A DNA stretch of 64,000 nt from Pseudomonas karstica (GCF_009707515.1 NZ_WLYI01000006.1:62001-126000); one strand, 5' to 3'; counted from the first letter of the stretch, positions 9,597-20,645 are shown. Made by a program: numbers and translations. Notes: generated by a model from the letters alone, not told the origin.

Positions 9597-9998
9597 ATGA
9601 CCGGCAAAACCCAATCCTCTTCCAAAGTCGCCCGTATCCTGTTCGGCCTGCTGGCCTATATCAGTCTGGGCATCGGTTTGGTCGCGATTGTGGTGCCGGG
9701 CTTGCCTACCACCGAGTTCATTCTGCTGGCCGCCTGGGCCGCCACCAAGAGCTCGCCGCGCCTGAGCGCCTGGCTGGAAAACCACCGCCTGTTCGGGCCG
9801 ATCCTCTTCAACTGGCGCAATGGCAAAATCATCACCCGCCGGGCCAAGATCAGTGCCACCGTCAGCATGCTGCTTTGCGCCGGATTGATGTGGGTGCTGC
9901 TGGAGCATGGCTGGCCGATCTACCTGGCAATCGCCGGGATGAGCCTGGGTAACCTGTGGATCTGGTCACGCCCTGAGGCGTTGGCGCCTATCTCCTGA
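9597..9998 (+). CDS. YbaN-family (DUF454) inner-membrane protein
   Basis: This 133-residue protein has two hydrophobic blocks (about residues 12-45 and 83-125) around a conserved basic core. The family signature is clear: GxGLVAIVVPGLPTTEFILLAAW, then SPRLSAWLENHRLFGPIL and NWRNG. The start is the ATG at 9597, since the reading frame above it has no ribosome site. It follows hemO by 87 bases. The family function is unknown. Confidence 0.85.
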   Translation: MTGKTQSSSKVARILFGLLAYISLGIGLVAIVVPGLPTTEFILLAAWAATKSSPRLSAWLENHRLFGPILFNWRNGKIITRRAKISATVSMLLCAGLMWVLLEHGWPIYLAIAGMSLGNLWIWSRPEALAPIS

Positions 9999-10067
9999 TT
10001 GGCGCCTTTCTCTGTACCTCGGCAGCGGCTACACCGCGAGCAAGTCCCGCATTAGATCAGCGGTGTT

Positions 10068-10631
10068 TTAGAGACCGGTCCAGGCGCTGACAAACGACGT
10101 CAGCGCTTCTTTGGGCGCCGTACGCGGTGGGTTCTGCGGAGTGCCAAGGTAGAGAAAGCCGATGACTTCCTCATTGGCGCTCAGCCCTAAGCCTTTGGCC
10201 ACGTGGACTGAGTAGGACAATTCACCGGTACGCCATACCGCACCGACCCCTTGGGCGTAAGCCGCCAACAGGATGCCATGGGCGGCACACGCCGCGGCCA
10301 GGCGCTGTTCGGACTTGGGTATCTTGAAGTGTTCTTGCAGACGGGCGATCACCACCACCACCAATGGCGCCCGCAAAGGGCCGGCCTGGGCCTTGTCGAT
10401 AACGGCCTGGGGAGCGTCTTCATCCTGCAGGCGGGCCGCTTCGGCCAACAGCGTGCCCATATGTTCGCGGGCCACGCCTTCCACCGTGAGAAAGCGCCAA
10501 GGCCGCAGTTGACCGTGGTCGGGCGCACGCATCGCCGCCGCGAACAACACCTCGCGCTGTTCGGCGGTAGGGGCCGGCTCCAGCAATCGCGGCACAGATA
10601 CACGGTTGAGCAAAGCATCGAGAGCCTGCAT
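10068..10631 (-). CDS. YdjA-like nitroreductase
   Basis: This is a 187-residue FMN-dependent NAD(P)H nitroreductase of the small YdjA type. Flavin-binding features are RSVPRL-like N-terminal sequence, APDHGQLRPWRF at about residues 35-46 and GVGAVWRTG near 130. The ATG is preferred over an in-frame GTG two codons earlier because that GTG overlaps the GGAGG ribosome site. It is a single gene convergent with the YbaN gene. The natural substrate is not known. Confidence 0.88.
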   Translation of the reverse strand: MQALDALLNRVSVPRLLEPAPTAEQREVLFAAAMRAPDHGQLRPWRFLTVEGVAREHMGTLLAEAARLQDEDAPQAVIDKAQAGPLRAPLVVVVIARLQEHFKIPKSEQRLAAACAAHGILLAAYAQGVGAVWRTGELSYSVHVAKGLGLSANEEVIGFLYLGTPQNPPRTAPKEALTSFVSAWTGL

Positions 10632-10691
10632 GGTCACCTCCAGAAAAAATGTGCGGCCATTCTAGCGGGAATGAATCGGATAGCACCAAAC

Positions 10692-10708
10692 GATAATTGC
10701 TCTTATTC
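10692..10708. promoter_or_regulatory. Possible Fur site before the di-haem/imelysin operon
   Basis: GATAATTGCTCTTATTC is a degenerate Fur-like inverted repeat between the nitroreductase and the cytochrome gene. The P. aeruginosa counterpart operon is known to respond to iron; the site itself is only a moderate match. Confidence 0.35.
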
Positions 10709-10765
10709 AAACAGCCTCGCCCTGTTAGACTTTGCGACCTTCTTTTCACCGCTACAGGATTGCTG

Positions 10766-12193
10766 ATGCGCTGTACGCTGCCCCTTCGTCTGTTCGCCTG
10801 CTTGATGGCCCTGTGCCTGAGTGCTTGCGATGACGCGCCTCGCTTTAGCAAGGCCGAGCCGGGTGAAGCGCGTTCGGGCGGCAGCACCAGCGTGAGAAAG
10901 GCCGACCGGAATGCCTTTTCACTACCATCGGCCAACCTGACACCCACCCGACGCCTGGACTTCAGCGTTGGCAACAGCTTCTTCCGCAGCCCCTGGGTGA
11001 TCGCCCCGTCTACAACCACGGCCCGGGATGGCCTGGGGCCGCTGTTTAACACCAATGCCTGCCAGAACTGCCACATCAAGGATGGCCGTGGGCATCCGCC
11101 CCTGGCCGATGCGCCCAACGCCGTGTCGATGCTGGTGCGCCTGTCGATTCCCGATGCGCCGCGCGACGCCGGGCTCATCAAGCAAATGGGCATCGTTCCC
11201 GAGCCGGTCTATGGCGGCCAATTGCAAGACATGGCCGTGCCAGGCGTTGCCCCGGAAGGCAAGGTGCGAGTCGACTATACCCCGGTCAACGTCAGCTTCA
11301 AGGACGGTACCGTCGTCGAACTGCGCAAGCCAACGCTGCAAATCACCCAACTGGGCTATGGGCCGATGCACCCGGACACGCGCTTTTCGGCTCGCGTCGC
11401 CCCGCCGATGATCGGCCTGGGCTTACTCGAAGCCATCTCTGACGCCGACATCTTGAAAAATGCCGCCACTACGCCGGATAAAAACGGCGTCATCGGCCGC
11501 CCGAACCTCGTCTGGGACGACGTCCAGCAAAAAACCGTCCTCGGTCGATTTGGCTGGAAAGCCGGGCAACCGAACCTCAACCAACAAAATGTTCACGCGT
11601 TCTCTGGTGATATGGGCCTGACCACAAGCCTGAGACCATTCGATGACTGCACCGATGCACAAGTGGCCTGCAAACAGGCACCCAACGGCAATGACCCCGA
11701 TGGCGAGCCGGAAGTCAGCGATAACATCCTGCGCCTGGTGTTGTTCTACACCCGTAACCTGGCGGTTCCTGCTCGCCGTGACGTCAACGCCGAGCAAGTG
11801 CTGGCCGGGAAAAACCTGTTTTTCCAGGCCGGCTGCCAGTCGTGCCACACACCGAAGTTCACCACGGCACAAAATGCCGCCGAGCCTGAGTTGGCCAACC
11901 AGGTGATTCGTCCCTACAGCGATTTGCTGCTGCATGACATGGGCGAAGGCCTGGCCGACAATCGCAGCGAATTCCAGGCCAGTGGCCGCGACTGGCGCAC
12001 GCCGCCGTTGTGGGGCATTGGCCTGACGCAAACCGTCAGTGGCCATACCCAGTTCCTGCATGACGGCCGCGCCCGCAACCTGCTTGAAGCCGTGCTGTGG
12101 CATGGCGGTGAAGCCCAGGCGGCGCAGCAGCATGTGTTGTCATTTAATGCCGGACAGCGCGCTGCGTTGCTGGCGTTCCTGAATTCTTTATAA
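10766..12193 (+). CDS. Di-haem oxidoreductase (DUF1111) lipoprotein
   Basis: This 475-residue secreted cytochrome has a lipobox at LCLSAC (Cys20), so it is probably membrane-anchored in the periplasm. Two CXXCH haem sites are present, CQNCH near residue 100 and CQSCH near residue 360. The ATG at 10766 starts the signal peptide; the open frame before it has no signal. It leads the operon with the imelysin and DUF1513 genes, a set linked to iron handling in pseudomonads. The biochemical role is not established. Confidence 0.88.
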   Translation: MRCTLPLRLFACLMALCLSACDDAPRFSKAEPGEARSGGSTSVRKADRNAFSLPSANLTPTRRLDFSVGNSFFRSPWVIAPSTTTARDGLGPLFNTNACQNCHIKDGRGHPPLADAPNAVSMLVRLSIPDAPRDAGLIKQMGIVPEPVYGGQLQDMAVPGVAPEGKVRVDYTPVNVSFKDGTVVELRKPTLQITQLGYGPMHPDTRFSARVAPPMIGLGLLEAISDADILKNAATTPDKNGVIGRPNLVWDDVQQKTVLGRFGWKAGQPNLNQQNVHAFSGDMGLTTSLRPFDDCTDAQVACKQAPNGNDPDGEPEVSDNILRLVLFYTRNLAVPARRDVNAEQVLAGKNLFFQAGCQSCHTPKFTTAQNAAEPELANQVIRPYSDLLLHDMGEGLADNRSEFQASGRDWRTPPLWGIGLTQTVSGHTQFLHDGRARNLLEAVLWHGGEAQAAQQHVLSFNAGQRAALLAFLNSL

Positions 12194-12224
12194 GCTTTGT
12201 CACAATTACAGAAGGGAGCTCGAC

Positions 12225-13289
12225 ATGTTCCGTCCCAAGTTGTTGTTCACCAGCCTGGCTGCCCTCGCCCTCGGCGCCTGCTCGCCCCAGGACCCGCAAG
12301 CGGTAACCTCGGCGGCCATCGCCAAGCAAGTGATCCTGCCGACCTACAGCCGCTGGGTCGACGCTGACCGCCAGTTGGCGGTCAGCGCCCTGGCCTACTG
12401 CCAAGGCAAGGAAACCCTGGAGACCGCTCGCGCAGATTTCCTCCACGCTCAAAAGGCCTGGGCCGAGTTGCAACCGCTGCTGATCGGCCCGTTGGCTGAA
12501 GGCAACCGGTCGTGGCAAGTGCAATTCTGGCCGGATAAGAAAAACCTGGTAGGCCGTCAGGTCGAGCAGTTGGTTACCTCCCAGCCACAGATCGATGTCG
12601 CCACGCTGACCAAGTCCAGCGTGGTCGTACAGGGCCTGTCGGCCTACGAATACATCCTGTATGACGCCAGGATCGACCTGGCCGATGCCGAGCAGAAAGC
12701 CCGCTATTGCCCCTTGCTGACAGCCATTGGCGAGCGGCAGAAAATCCTCGCCGAAGAAATCCTCTCGCGCTGGAACACCACCGACGGCATGCTGGCGCAG
12801 ATGACCAAGTTTCCTAATCAGCGCTACGCCGATTCCCACGAGGCCATCGCCGATTTGCTGCGGGTACAAGTGACAGCCCTCGACACCCTGAAGAAAAAAC
12901 TCGGCACCCCCATGGGCCGCCAAAGCAAAGGAGTCCCGCAACCATTCCAGGCTGATGCGTGGCGTAGCCAGTCTTCCCTGCAGAGCCTGGAGGCCAGCCT
13001 CGCCGCTGCTCAGACCGTCTGGGTCGGCGTTGATAACAAAGGCCTGCGCGGCCTGCTGCCATCCGATCAGAAGCCGCTGGCCGACAAGATCGATGCCGCT
13101 TATGCCGCGTCGTTGAAACTGTTCGACAGCAACCAGCGTTCGTTGAATGAGCTGCTGGCCGATGACGCCGGACGCCAGCAACTCAACGCTATCTACGACA
13201 GCCTCAACGTCGTCCACCGCCTGCACGAAGGCGAATTGGCCAAGGCGCTGGGTATCCAACTGGGCTTCAATGCCAACGACGGTGACTGA
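12225..13289 (+). CDS. Imelysin-family periplasmic lipoprotein
   Basis: This 354-residue protein has a lipobox LALGAC (Cys19) and the mostly helical imelysin/EfeO-type fold. The family metal motif GxHxxE reads G137-L-S-A-Y-E142, so the histidine is replaced by Ser139. An AGGGAG site lies before the ATG. It sits between the di-haem cytochrome and the DUF1513 gene. An iron-related periplasmic role is inferred from the family and neighbours. Confidence 0.87.
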   Translation: MFRPKLLFTSLAALALGACSPQDPQAVTSAAIAKQVILPTYSRWVDADRQLAVSALAYCQGKETLETARADFLHAQKAWAELQPLLIGPLAEGNRSWQVQFWPDKKNLVGRQVEQLVTSQPQIDVATLTKSSVVVQGLSAYEYILYDARIDLADAEQKARYCPLLTAIGERQKILAEEILSRWNTTDGMLAQMTKFPNQRYADSHEAIADLLRVQVTALDTLKKKLGTPMGRQSKGVPQPFQADAWRSQSSLQSLEASLAAAQTVWVGVDNKGLRGLLPSDQKPLADKIDAAYAASLKLFDSNQRSLNELLADDAGRQQLNAIYDSLNVVHRLHEGELAKALGIQLGFNANDGD

Positions 13290-14389
13290 TGATGCTCAGG
13301 CGACAGGCTTTGGCCATCGGCAGCGTGCTGCTCAGTGCAATCACGCTGGGTGGCTGGACGCTGTTCAAGCACAAGGGTAAAAAACCGCTGCTGCTCTCGG
13401 CACGCGATGACAGCGACGGTAAACATTACGCCGTGGGCTATCGCCTGGACGGTACCCAGGTGTTTGCCACCCAGGTCGGCCAACGCTGCCACGACATCGT
13501 CAACCACCCGACGCTGCCGATTGCGCTGTTTGTCGCCCGCAGGCCGGGCACCGAGAGCTACCTGATCGATTTATGTGACGGTGCGCTCCTGCAAACCATC
13601 ACCGCCAACGCCCACCGCCACTTCTATGGCCACGCGGTCATTCACAAAAGCGGTGATTGGCTGTATGCCACTCAAAACGATACTACCGACCCCGGTCGCG
13701 GCCTGTTGGGCGTGTACAGGTTCGAAGGTGAGCGGCTGGTACACAGCGGCGAGATTTCCACCCACGGCATCGGCCCACATCAAGTGTCCTGGATGCCCGA
13801 TGGTGAGACTCTGGTAGTGGCCAATGGCGGCATCCGCACCGAGGCCGAAAGCCGGGTCGAGATGAACCTCAACGCCATGGAGCCGAGCCTGGTGCTGATG
13901 CAACGCGACGGTACACTGTTGAGCAAGGAAACCCTGGCCCAACAGATGAACAGCGTGCGGCATATGGGGATTGCCAGCGATGGCACCATTCTCGCCGGGC
14001 AGCAGTTCATGGGGCCATCCCAGGAACGCTCCGAATTGCTGGCCATCAAGCGGCCTGGCCAACCCTTCGTGCCGTTTCCGGTGGCGGACGAACAACTGCA
14101 GGCCATGGGGCATTACACCGCAAGCGTCGCCGTGCACAGCGAACTGCGCCTGGTGGCCCTGACGGCGCCACGGGGTAATCGGTTCTTTATCTGGGACATG
14201 GACAGCGGCGAGTTGCGCCTGGACGGGCCGCTGCCGGACTGTGCCGGGGTCGGTGCAGTGGCCGATGGTTTTGTCGTGACCTCGGGTCAAGGCCGTTGCC
14301 GGTTCTACGATTGTCGACAAAAGGAACTGCTGGCAAAGCCATTGGAGCTGCCAGCAGGGCTTTGGGATAACCACCTGCATCTGATCTGA
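13289..14389 (+). CDS. DUF1513 beta-propeller-like protein
   Basis: This 366-residue exported protein has a hydrophobic N-terminus (residues 8-25) followed by repeated WD/YVTN-like segments such as GIGPHQVSWMPDGETLVVANGGI and MNSVRHMGIASDGTILAGQ, which suggest a beta-propeller. Its ATG overlaps the imelysin stop (TGATG), so it is translationally coupled. It is the usual last member of the cytochrome/imelysin operon. Function is unknown. Confidence 0.85.
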   Translation: MMLRRQALAIGSVLLSAITLGGWTLFKHKGKKPLLLSARDDSDGKHYAVGYRLDGTQVFATQVGQRCHDIVNHPTLPIALFVARRPGTESYLIDLCDGALLQTITANAHRHFYGHAVIHKSGDWLYATQNDTTDPGRGLLGVYRFEGERLVHSGEISTHGIGPHQVSWMPDGETLVVANGGIRTEAESRVEMNLNAMEPSLVLMQRDGTLLSKETLAQQMNSVRHMGIASDGTILAGQQFMGPSQERSELLAIKRPGQPFVPFPVADEQLQAMGHYTASVAVHSELRLVALTAPRGNRFFIWDMDSGELRLDGPLPDCAGVGAVADGFVVTSGQGRCRFYDCRQKELLAKPLELPAGLWDNHLHLI

Positions 14390-14415
14390 TGTTCTTTGAA
14401 CCTGTATCTACAGGC

Positions 14416-14446
14416 CAAAAAAAGGCTTCGCAATGCGAAGCCTTTT
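14416..14446. terminator. Bidirectional intrinsic terminator
   Basis: An eight-pair stem GGCTTCGC/GCGAAGCC with a three-base loop is flanked by seven A on the left and four T on the right. It can end both the DUF1513 operon and the opposing colRS-inaA unit. Confidence 0.85.
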
Positions 14447-14464
14447 CAGGTGGTTTCAATAGTT

Positions 14465-14692
14465 TCAACTCTTCGGCCCCATCGCCTGAGACATTCCGAA
14501 CATGAACAACAACAGTTCATGATCAGGCTTGGCCGGGACGCTCACCTTGACGGTCCGCGGCAACGGACACTGCCCGCCGCCCTGCACCGCACTGAGCACC
14601 TGTGTCCGGGGCTGCTCCCACGCAGCCAAGGCCAGGGACGCAATCCCCAGAGCCCCTAACAGAAACAAACCTCGTGCTATTTCTAGCTTCAT
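14465..14692 (-). CDS. Small exported protein after inaA
   Basis: This 75-residue protein has a clear Sec signal peptide (residues 1-23, GALGIASLALA) and a short mature part with one cysteine (GGGQCPLPRTVKV) and a hydrophobic LLLFMFGM segment. Its start codon overlaps the inaA stop region, so it belongs to the same operon. I do not recognise the family. Confidence 0.65.
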   Translation of the reverse strand: MKLEIARGLFLLGALGIASLALAAWEQPRTQVLSAVQGGGQCPLPRTVKVSVPAKPDHELLLFMFGMSQAMGPKS

Positions 14693-15408
14693 CAGGTTAA
14701 ACCTTTGATAGCGCTGCCAAACGCTGTCTCATAAAAGTAGCTGAGTTTTTGCCAGTCACGGCCGCTCCACGACGAATGGCGCCGCAATTGCTGCATGTCA
14801 TGGGTCGCAGCCTGACGAGCGGTCAGGCGTTGACGGCACTTCTCGAAATCCAACAACGCCACTTCAACAGTCGCCGAGTCAGCTTCACCACTGACCCGCA
14901 CGAATATATGCTTGGCGTACAGACAGCCATGCTGCCATCGGCCCTTGTGCATGCGCACCAAGGTGCCGGCCAATTCCTGAAGCAGGCGCTCGTGCACCTC
15001 CTCACCGTACTGCTCGCGACCACCGGCGGCGTACCAGTTTTCGATTTCGTCGAATCCTTCTAGAGAGGCCGTCACCAGCAACGCTTTCCATGGGTGCCCC
15101 GGATCACGGCGGGCGCCACAGAACACCAATTCCGGCACACCTACATCCAGCAAACGCAGGCCCTTGAGAGCATCACGCTCGCGTAACACGGTAGGGCGTC
15201 CAAAAGGATGCAACCAACTACGGTAGATGTGGCCTGTCTGGCGCTTGCTGTAGAGCAAGCGCCCATTAGTGCCGATCACGCGCTGCACACCACTTTTACC
15301 GCCACGACGACGATTGGGTTCCTCGACCCACTCGCCCTGCTGACGCCAAAAATAGTCAAATCGCTCTTCGGGAGCTACGTCACCCTCTGCTAAACACTCG
15401 ACCGCCAT
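14692..15408 (-). CDS. inaA: InaA/WapQ lipopolysaccharide-core kinase family
   Basis: This 238-residue kinase of the Kdo/WaaP superfamily probably phosphorylates a core sugar of lipopolysaccharide. The catalytic loop reads HGCLYAKHIF (about residues 160-169) and the metal-binding acidic site is LLDFEKCR. A GAGG ribosome site overlaps the end of the methyltransferase gene. The order colR-colS-methyltransferase-inaA matches the ColR-controlled methyltransferase/wapQ operon described in P. fluorescens root colonisation work. Confidence 0.88.
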   Translation of the reverse strand: MAVECLAEGDVAPEERFDYFWRQQGEWVEEPNRRRGGKSGVQRVIGTNGRLLYSKRQTGHIYRSWLHPFGRPTVLRERDALKGLRLLDVGVPELVFCGARRDPGHPWKALLVTASLEGFDEIENWYAAGGREQYGEEVHERLLQELAGTLVRMHKGRWQHGCLYAKHIFVRVSGEADSATVEVALLDFEKCRQRLTARQAATHDMQQLRRHSSWSGRDWQKLSYFYETAFGSAIKGLT

Positions 15409-15412
15409 TCTG

Positions 15413-16093
15413 TTACCTCTTACGCAATACGTACACTCGCCACATGGCGTAGAGCGGAATGAAGTTCAAGTGTTCCTGAACCCGAAAACCAGCTTGTTCA
15501 AACTCGGCTTCAACGGTAGCAGCCGGTAACACAAACCGATTCTGGTAACTGCCCTGCTTCCCTTTCTTTATACGTCGCAGTTCAGAACGCTTGCGCTTCC
15601 AGGCCTTGAAATTGCCATCGACCCACAACGAAACAATCACACTGTCGCGAGTAACCCGTTGAAACTCCTTCAATATTGCAAGACGGTGTTCAGACTCGCC
15701 AATGTGATGCATCAAGCGCATACAGAAAATGCTGTCGACCGCGTTATCTGGCAAATCGATATCAAAAGCTGAGGTCTGCAAAGACCGTACCCGTTTCACC
15801 ACATCGGCAGGTTGAGCCACGGTGGCAATCTTCAGCATCGACTCCGAGTTGTCGGCGCCGATGATCACACGGTTGGGTTTTTCCGCCAGCAATGGCCAAA
15901 AACGCCCAGCCCCGCAAGGCAGGTCCAACACCAGGCCAGGCTCGCCAGCCATGGCCAGCGCACCACGGGCCAATTGCTCATCGCGTTTGTGGGACAGCCT
16001 GCGGGCCAAGGTTTCCTGATGTTTGAGCAGATAATTCTGCGAGTGCTCATCGTCGTACTTTTCGGAAAATTCGAGCTTGATTGGACTAGGCAT
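15413..16093 (-). CDS. Class I SAM-dependent methyltransferase of the ColRS operon
   Basis: This 226-residue protein has SAM motif I at VLDLPCGAGRFWPLL (about residues 55-69), an acidic strand-2 end (IIGADNSESML) and SIFCMRLMHHIG as motif IV region. The ATG is preceded by GGAGG with seven-base spacing. It corresponds to the orf222-type gene next to colS and is four bases from inaA. The substrate is unknown; lipopolysaccharide or membrane modification is suggested by its neighbours. Confidence 0.85.
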   Translation of the reverse strand: MPSPIKLEFSEKYDDEHSQNYLLKHQETLARRLSHKRDEQLARGALAMAGEPGLVLDLPCGAGRFWPLLAEKPNRVIIGADNSESMLKIATVAQPADVVKRVRSLQTSAFDIDLPDNAVDSIFCMRLMHHIGESEHRLAILKEFQRVTRDSVIVSLWVDGNFKAWKRKRSELRRIKKGKQGSYQNRFVLPAATVEAEFEQAGFRVQEHLNFIPLYAMWRVYVLRKR

Positions 16094-16282
16094 CAACGGG
16101 CCTCCAGTGACTGATGCCTACAACCTTATGGTTTGGTCTGTCATTGTCCGGTCAACCCTTTGTGAAAATAATGTTCCGTCTAACGGTAAAACAATACAAA
16201 ATTTTACAAGGGCAACTAATAGTCTGAAGCTATCTTCGGCGAAAATCCGGGATCTGCCCCAAGAGCAAGGGCAGGAAAGGAA
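16094..16282. promoter_or_regulatory. ColRS/methyltransferase spacer, likely ColR target
   Basis: This is an A/T-rich 189-base spacer. On the minus strand it contains TTATTTTCAC, which resembles the T-rich part of ColR sites in P. putida as I remember them. ColR is reported to act on the methyltransferase/wapQ promoter. I cannot fix the exact operator. Confidence 0.35.
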
Positions 16283-17563
16283 TCAGTATTTGACTGCGCT
16301 CAACTCGACATGGAAACGGCAACCGTTGGGTTCCACGGTACTGAGACTGACCGTCCAGCCCTGGTTTTCGCAGATCCGCTGGACCAGCGACAAGCCCAAG
16401 CCCAGGCCCTCGCCGCGTTTCTCATTACCGCGTACAAACGGCTCGAACATCGCTTCACGCTTGTCCTCGGGAATCCCCACGCCGCTGTCCTCCACCACAA
16501 AGCCGGTGGGCTCCAGGGTCAAGCGGATAAACCCCTGTTCGGTGTAATGCAGGGCATTGCGCAGCAAGTTGCCCATTACCGCGTGCAGGAAGGTGGCGTT
16601 GTAGCGGGTATCCAGCGGCGTGCCCGGCTGATAAATCAATTCGATGCCTTTGTGCTCAATAGGTACACGCCAGATCCCCAGCAAGTCGTCAGCTACCTGG
16701 GCCAGATTGACCTGGGGCGACATGGTGGCATCTTCACGCTGAGCCCTGGCCAGCATCAGGAAGGTCTGCACCAATTCACGCATTTCTTCACAGGCACGAG
16801 CAATGCGTTCAACTTGATTGCGACCGCGCGAGTCAATGGCCGGGTTCTCCAGCAACAGCTCACAGGAACTGGCCAATACCATCAACGGCGTGCGTAATTC
16901 ATGGCTGACATCGCTGGTAAACAACCGCTCCCGGGACAGCGCCTGACGTAAACGCCCAAGGGTGGCGTCGAACGCTACGGCCAACTCGCCGACTTCGTCC
17001 GCCGCATAATCCGGAGCCAGCGGCGGCGCCAGGCCAAGCAATTGGTCGCGATGCCGAACCTGGCGGGCCAGCCGTACCACAGGAGCCATGACTTTGCGTG
17101 CCAAGACCCAGCCGAGGAACACCGCCAGCGCCAGGCTGAGGACAAAGCCCACCAGTACTACGGCAAACAACACCCGCTCGCGCTCTTCGAAGTCGCTTTG
17201 GTCTTGCAATAGGACGTATCGACGACCGTCAACGATTTCGACCATCGCATGGTAGGAAAGCTGCTCGCGAAAGACTTCGTGAAAGCCTGCATCCAAGTGA
17301 CGCAAATCCTTGGGCAAATCGAAATCCCCTGGCCCGCCACTGAAATAGAACAGCTGGCTCGGCTTGGGGCGATGACTCCAATCCTCGACACTGTCCATCA
17401 GCAGCAGACGCTGCAAGTCACCGCCCAGGCCGGCCGAGATCAATTTTTCTTCCACCAGGTGCACCGTTGCGACGATACCCATGGCGAAGGCGCCCGCCAC
17501 CAGCGCACTCATCAAAGCAAAAGCAATGATGATCCGCTGGGCAAGGCTTTGCTTAAACTCCAT
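16283..17563 (-). CDS. colS: Sensor histidine kinase ColS
   Basis: This 426-residue inner-membrane kinase senses excess metal. Membrane helices span about residues 11-32 and 132-155. The periplasmic loop keeps the ColS metal ligands His35, Glu38, His95, Glu96, His105 and the ExxE pair Glu126/Glu129. A HAMP linker precedes the phospho-acceptor His in DVSHELRTPL, and N and G boxes (NLLRNALHY, DSGVGIPED, GLGLGLSLV) follow. The ATG overlaps the end of colR. The exact ligand positions make the name secure. Confidence 0.93.
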   Translation of the reverse strand: MEFKQSLAQRIIIAFALMSALVAGAFAMGIVATVHLVEEKLISAGLGGDLQRLLLMDSVEDWSHRPKPSQLFYFSGGPGDFDLPKDLRHLDAGFHEVFREQLSYHAMVEIVDGRRYVLLQDQSDFEERERVLFAVVLVGFVLSLALAVFLGWVLARKVMAPVVRLARQVRHRDQLLGLAPPLAPDYAADEVGELAVAFDATLGRLRQALSRERLFTSDVSHELRTPLMVLASSCELLLENPAIDSRGRNQVERIARACEEMRELVQTFLMLARAQREDATMSPQVNLAQVADDLLGIWRVPIEHKGIELIYQPGTPLDTRYNATFLHAVMGNLLRNALHYTEQGFIRLTLEPTGFVVEDSGVGIPEDKREAMFEPFVRGNEKRGEGLGLGLSLVQRICENQGWTVSLSTVEPNGCRFHVELSAVKY

Positions 17564-18236
17564 CACGACCCTCGGCCAGGCGATAACCCACACCGTGTAC
17601 CGTTTGCAGCAATGGTTTGGCGAAGGGCTTATCGATCACCTGGCGCAACTGATGGACATGGCTGCGCAGGCTGTCACTGTCCGGGCAATCATCACCCCAC
17701 AGGGCCTCTTCGAGAATTTCCCGGCGCAATACATGGGGGCTTTTCTGCATCAGCACCGCCAGTAGTTTCAGGCCTACCGGGTTGAGCTTGAGCAGGCGCC
17801 CTTCACGGGTGACCTCCAGAGTGTCGAGGTCGTAGCTCAGGTCACCGACTTGCAAGGCACGGCGACCGCCACCTTGGGCACGACGCAACACCGCCTCGAT
17901 CCGCGCGGCCAACTCCGACAGGGCAAACGGCTTGAGTAAATAGTCATCCGCACCAGACTTGAAGCCTTGCAGCCGGTCATCCAACTGGTCGCGGGCGGTG
18001 AGCATGATCACCGGCGTATCACGGCGGGCGTCCTCACGCAGGCGTTTGCACAGAGTGTAGCCATCGATCCCGGGCAACATGATGTCCAGCACGATCAAAT
18101 CGTAGTGTTCGGTAGCGGCCAGGTGCAAGCCTGACAAACCGTCCTGCGCACAATCGACGGTATAACCCTTGAGCCCCAGGTAGTCGGCCAGGTTGGCCAG
18201 AATATCGCGGTTGTCTTCAACCAATAGAATTCGCAT
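17553..18236 (-). CDS. colR: Response regulator ColR
   Basis: This 227-residue OmpR-family regulator has its phospho-acceptor at Asp51 (LIVLDIMLPG), Thr/Lys switch residues (MLTARD, LLKPF) and a C-terminal winged helix ending in TVHGVGYRL. The ATG, not the in-frame TTG two codons upstream, has a GGAGA site at the right distance. With ColS it controls membrane and lipopolysaccharide genes, including the operon immediately downstream. Confidence 0.94.
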   Translation of the reverse strand: MRILLVEDNRDILANLADYLGLKGYTVDCAQDGLSGLHLAATEHYDLIVLDIMLPGIDGYTLCKRLREDARRDTPVIMLTARDQLDDRLQGFKSGADDYLLKPFALSELAARIEAVLRRAQGGGRRALQVGDLSYDLDTLEVTREGRLLKLNPVGLKLLAVLMQKSPHVLRREILEEALWGDDCPDSDSLRSHVHQLRQVIDKPFAKPLLQTVHGVGYRLAEGRDGV

Positions 18237-18424
18237 GGGCAATGTCTCCGTACGCGGTAACGGCCGTGTTGGCTCGCGCAGCTTAAGGCGAAGTATGGCT
18301 GGCGGCTAGCGTAGAACCATCATCGCTGACCAGTTTTAAGCGTTTGGCCCGTTTAACACGTTTTTCACTATAGGTTCACAACCTGACGACAGTGTCAGGC
18401 CGAAAATCGCGTCCGTTTCGCACC

Positions 18425-18465
18425 AAAAAAAAAGCCCCGCCAGCATGACGCTGGCGGGGCTTTTT
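18425..18465 (-). terminator. Terminator of groESL
   Basis: A perfect eleven-pair stem GCCCCGCCAGC/GCTGGCGGGGC with a five-base loop has nine A on the groEL-distal side, giving a U-run on the minus strand. Five T on the other side may also stop read-through toward groEL. Confidence 0.9.
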
Positions 18466-18486
18466 CAGTATCGGGGCAAAGCTGGC

Positions 18487-20142
<1,656 letters not shown>

Positions 20143-20179
20143 TTAAATACTTTGTAGTAATGGGAAAATGAGCGGGAAA

Positions 20180-20476
20180 TCAGTCTTCCAGAACAGCGAG
20201 AATCTCGTTCTCAGCCATTACCAGCAGGTCTTCGCCGTCGATTTTCACAGTGTTGCTGCCGGAGTAAGGGCCGAATACAACCTTGTCACCCACTTTCACG
20301 GCCAGCGCACGAACTTCACCGTTTTCCAGTGCTTTGCCTGGACCAGCAGCGAGAATCACACCGTGGTTGGCTTTTTCAGCAGCCGAACCAGGCAGAACGA
20401 TGCCACCTGCGGTTTTCTTTTCTTCTTCACTGCGACGGATGACGACGCGGTCATGCAGAGGACGAAGCTTGCTCAT
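20180..20476 (-). CDS. groES: Co-chaperonin GroES
   Basis: This 98-residue lid of the GroEL chamber starts [13 protein letters not shown] and has the mobile loop [15 protein letters not shown] (about residues 17-31). It leads the two-gene heat-shock operon. An AGGAGA site precedes the ATG. Confidence 0.98.
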   Translation of the reverse strand: MSKLRPLHDRVVIRRSEEEKKTAGGIVLPGSAAEKANHGVILAAGPGKALENGEVRALAVKVGDKVVFGPYSGSNTVKIDGEDLLVMAENEILAVLED

Positions 20477-20616
20477 TGTCGATCTCTCCTAATTGTGTTT
20501 TTCATCGGCCGGTGTCAATTCCGGCAGGTTAAATTCCGGCGGTGCCGGTCGCGGGTCGCGGAGCGAAACGCGGAAGTCTGTCTGGTGTTGCCACCAGAAA
20601 CCTTGCGGTGACCGTT

Positions 20617-20645
20617 ACATAAGGGCGCATAAGCTTATTACAAGG
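20617..20645 (-). promoter_or_regulatory. Candidate heat-shock (RpoH) promoter of groESL
   Basis: On the minus strand CCTTGTAA and CCCTTATGT are 12 bases apart, close to the RpoH pattern CTTGAA / CCCCATnT, and lie about 140 bases before groES. No CIRCE element is visible. Confidence 0.45.
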
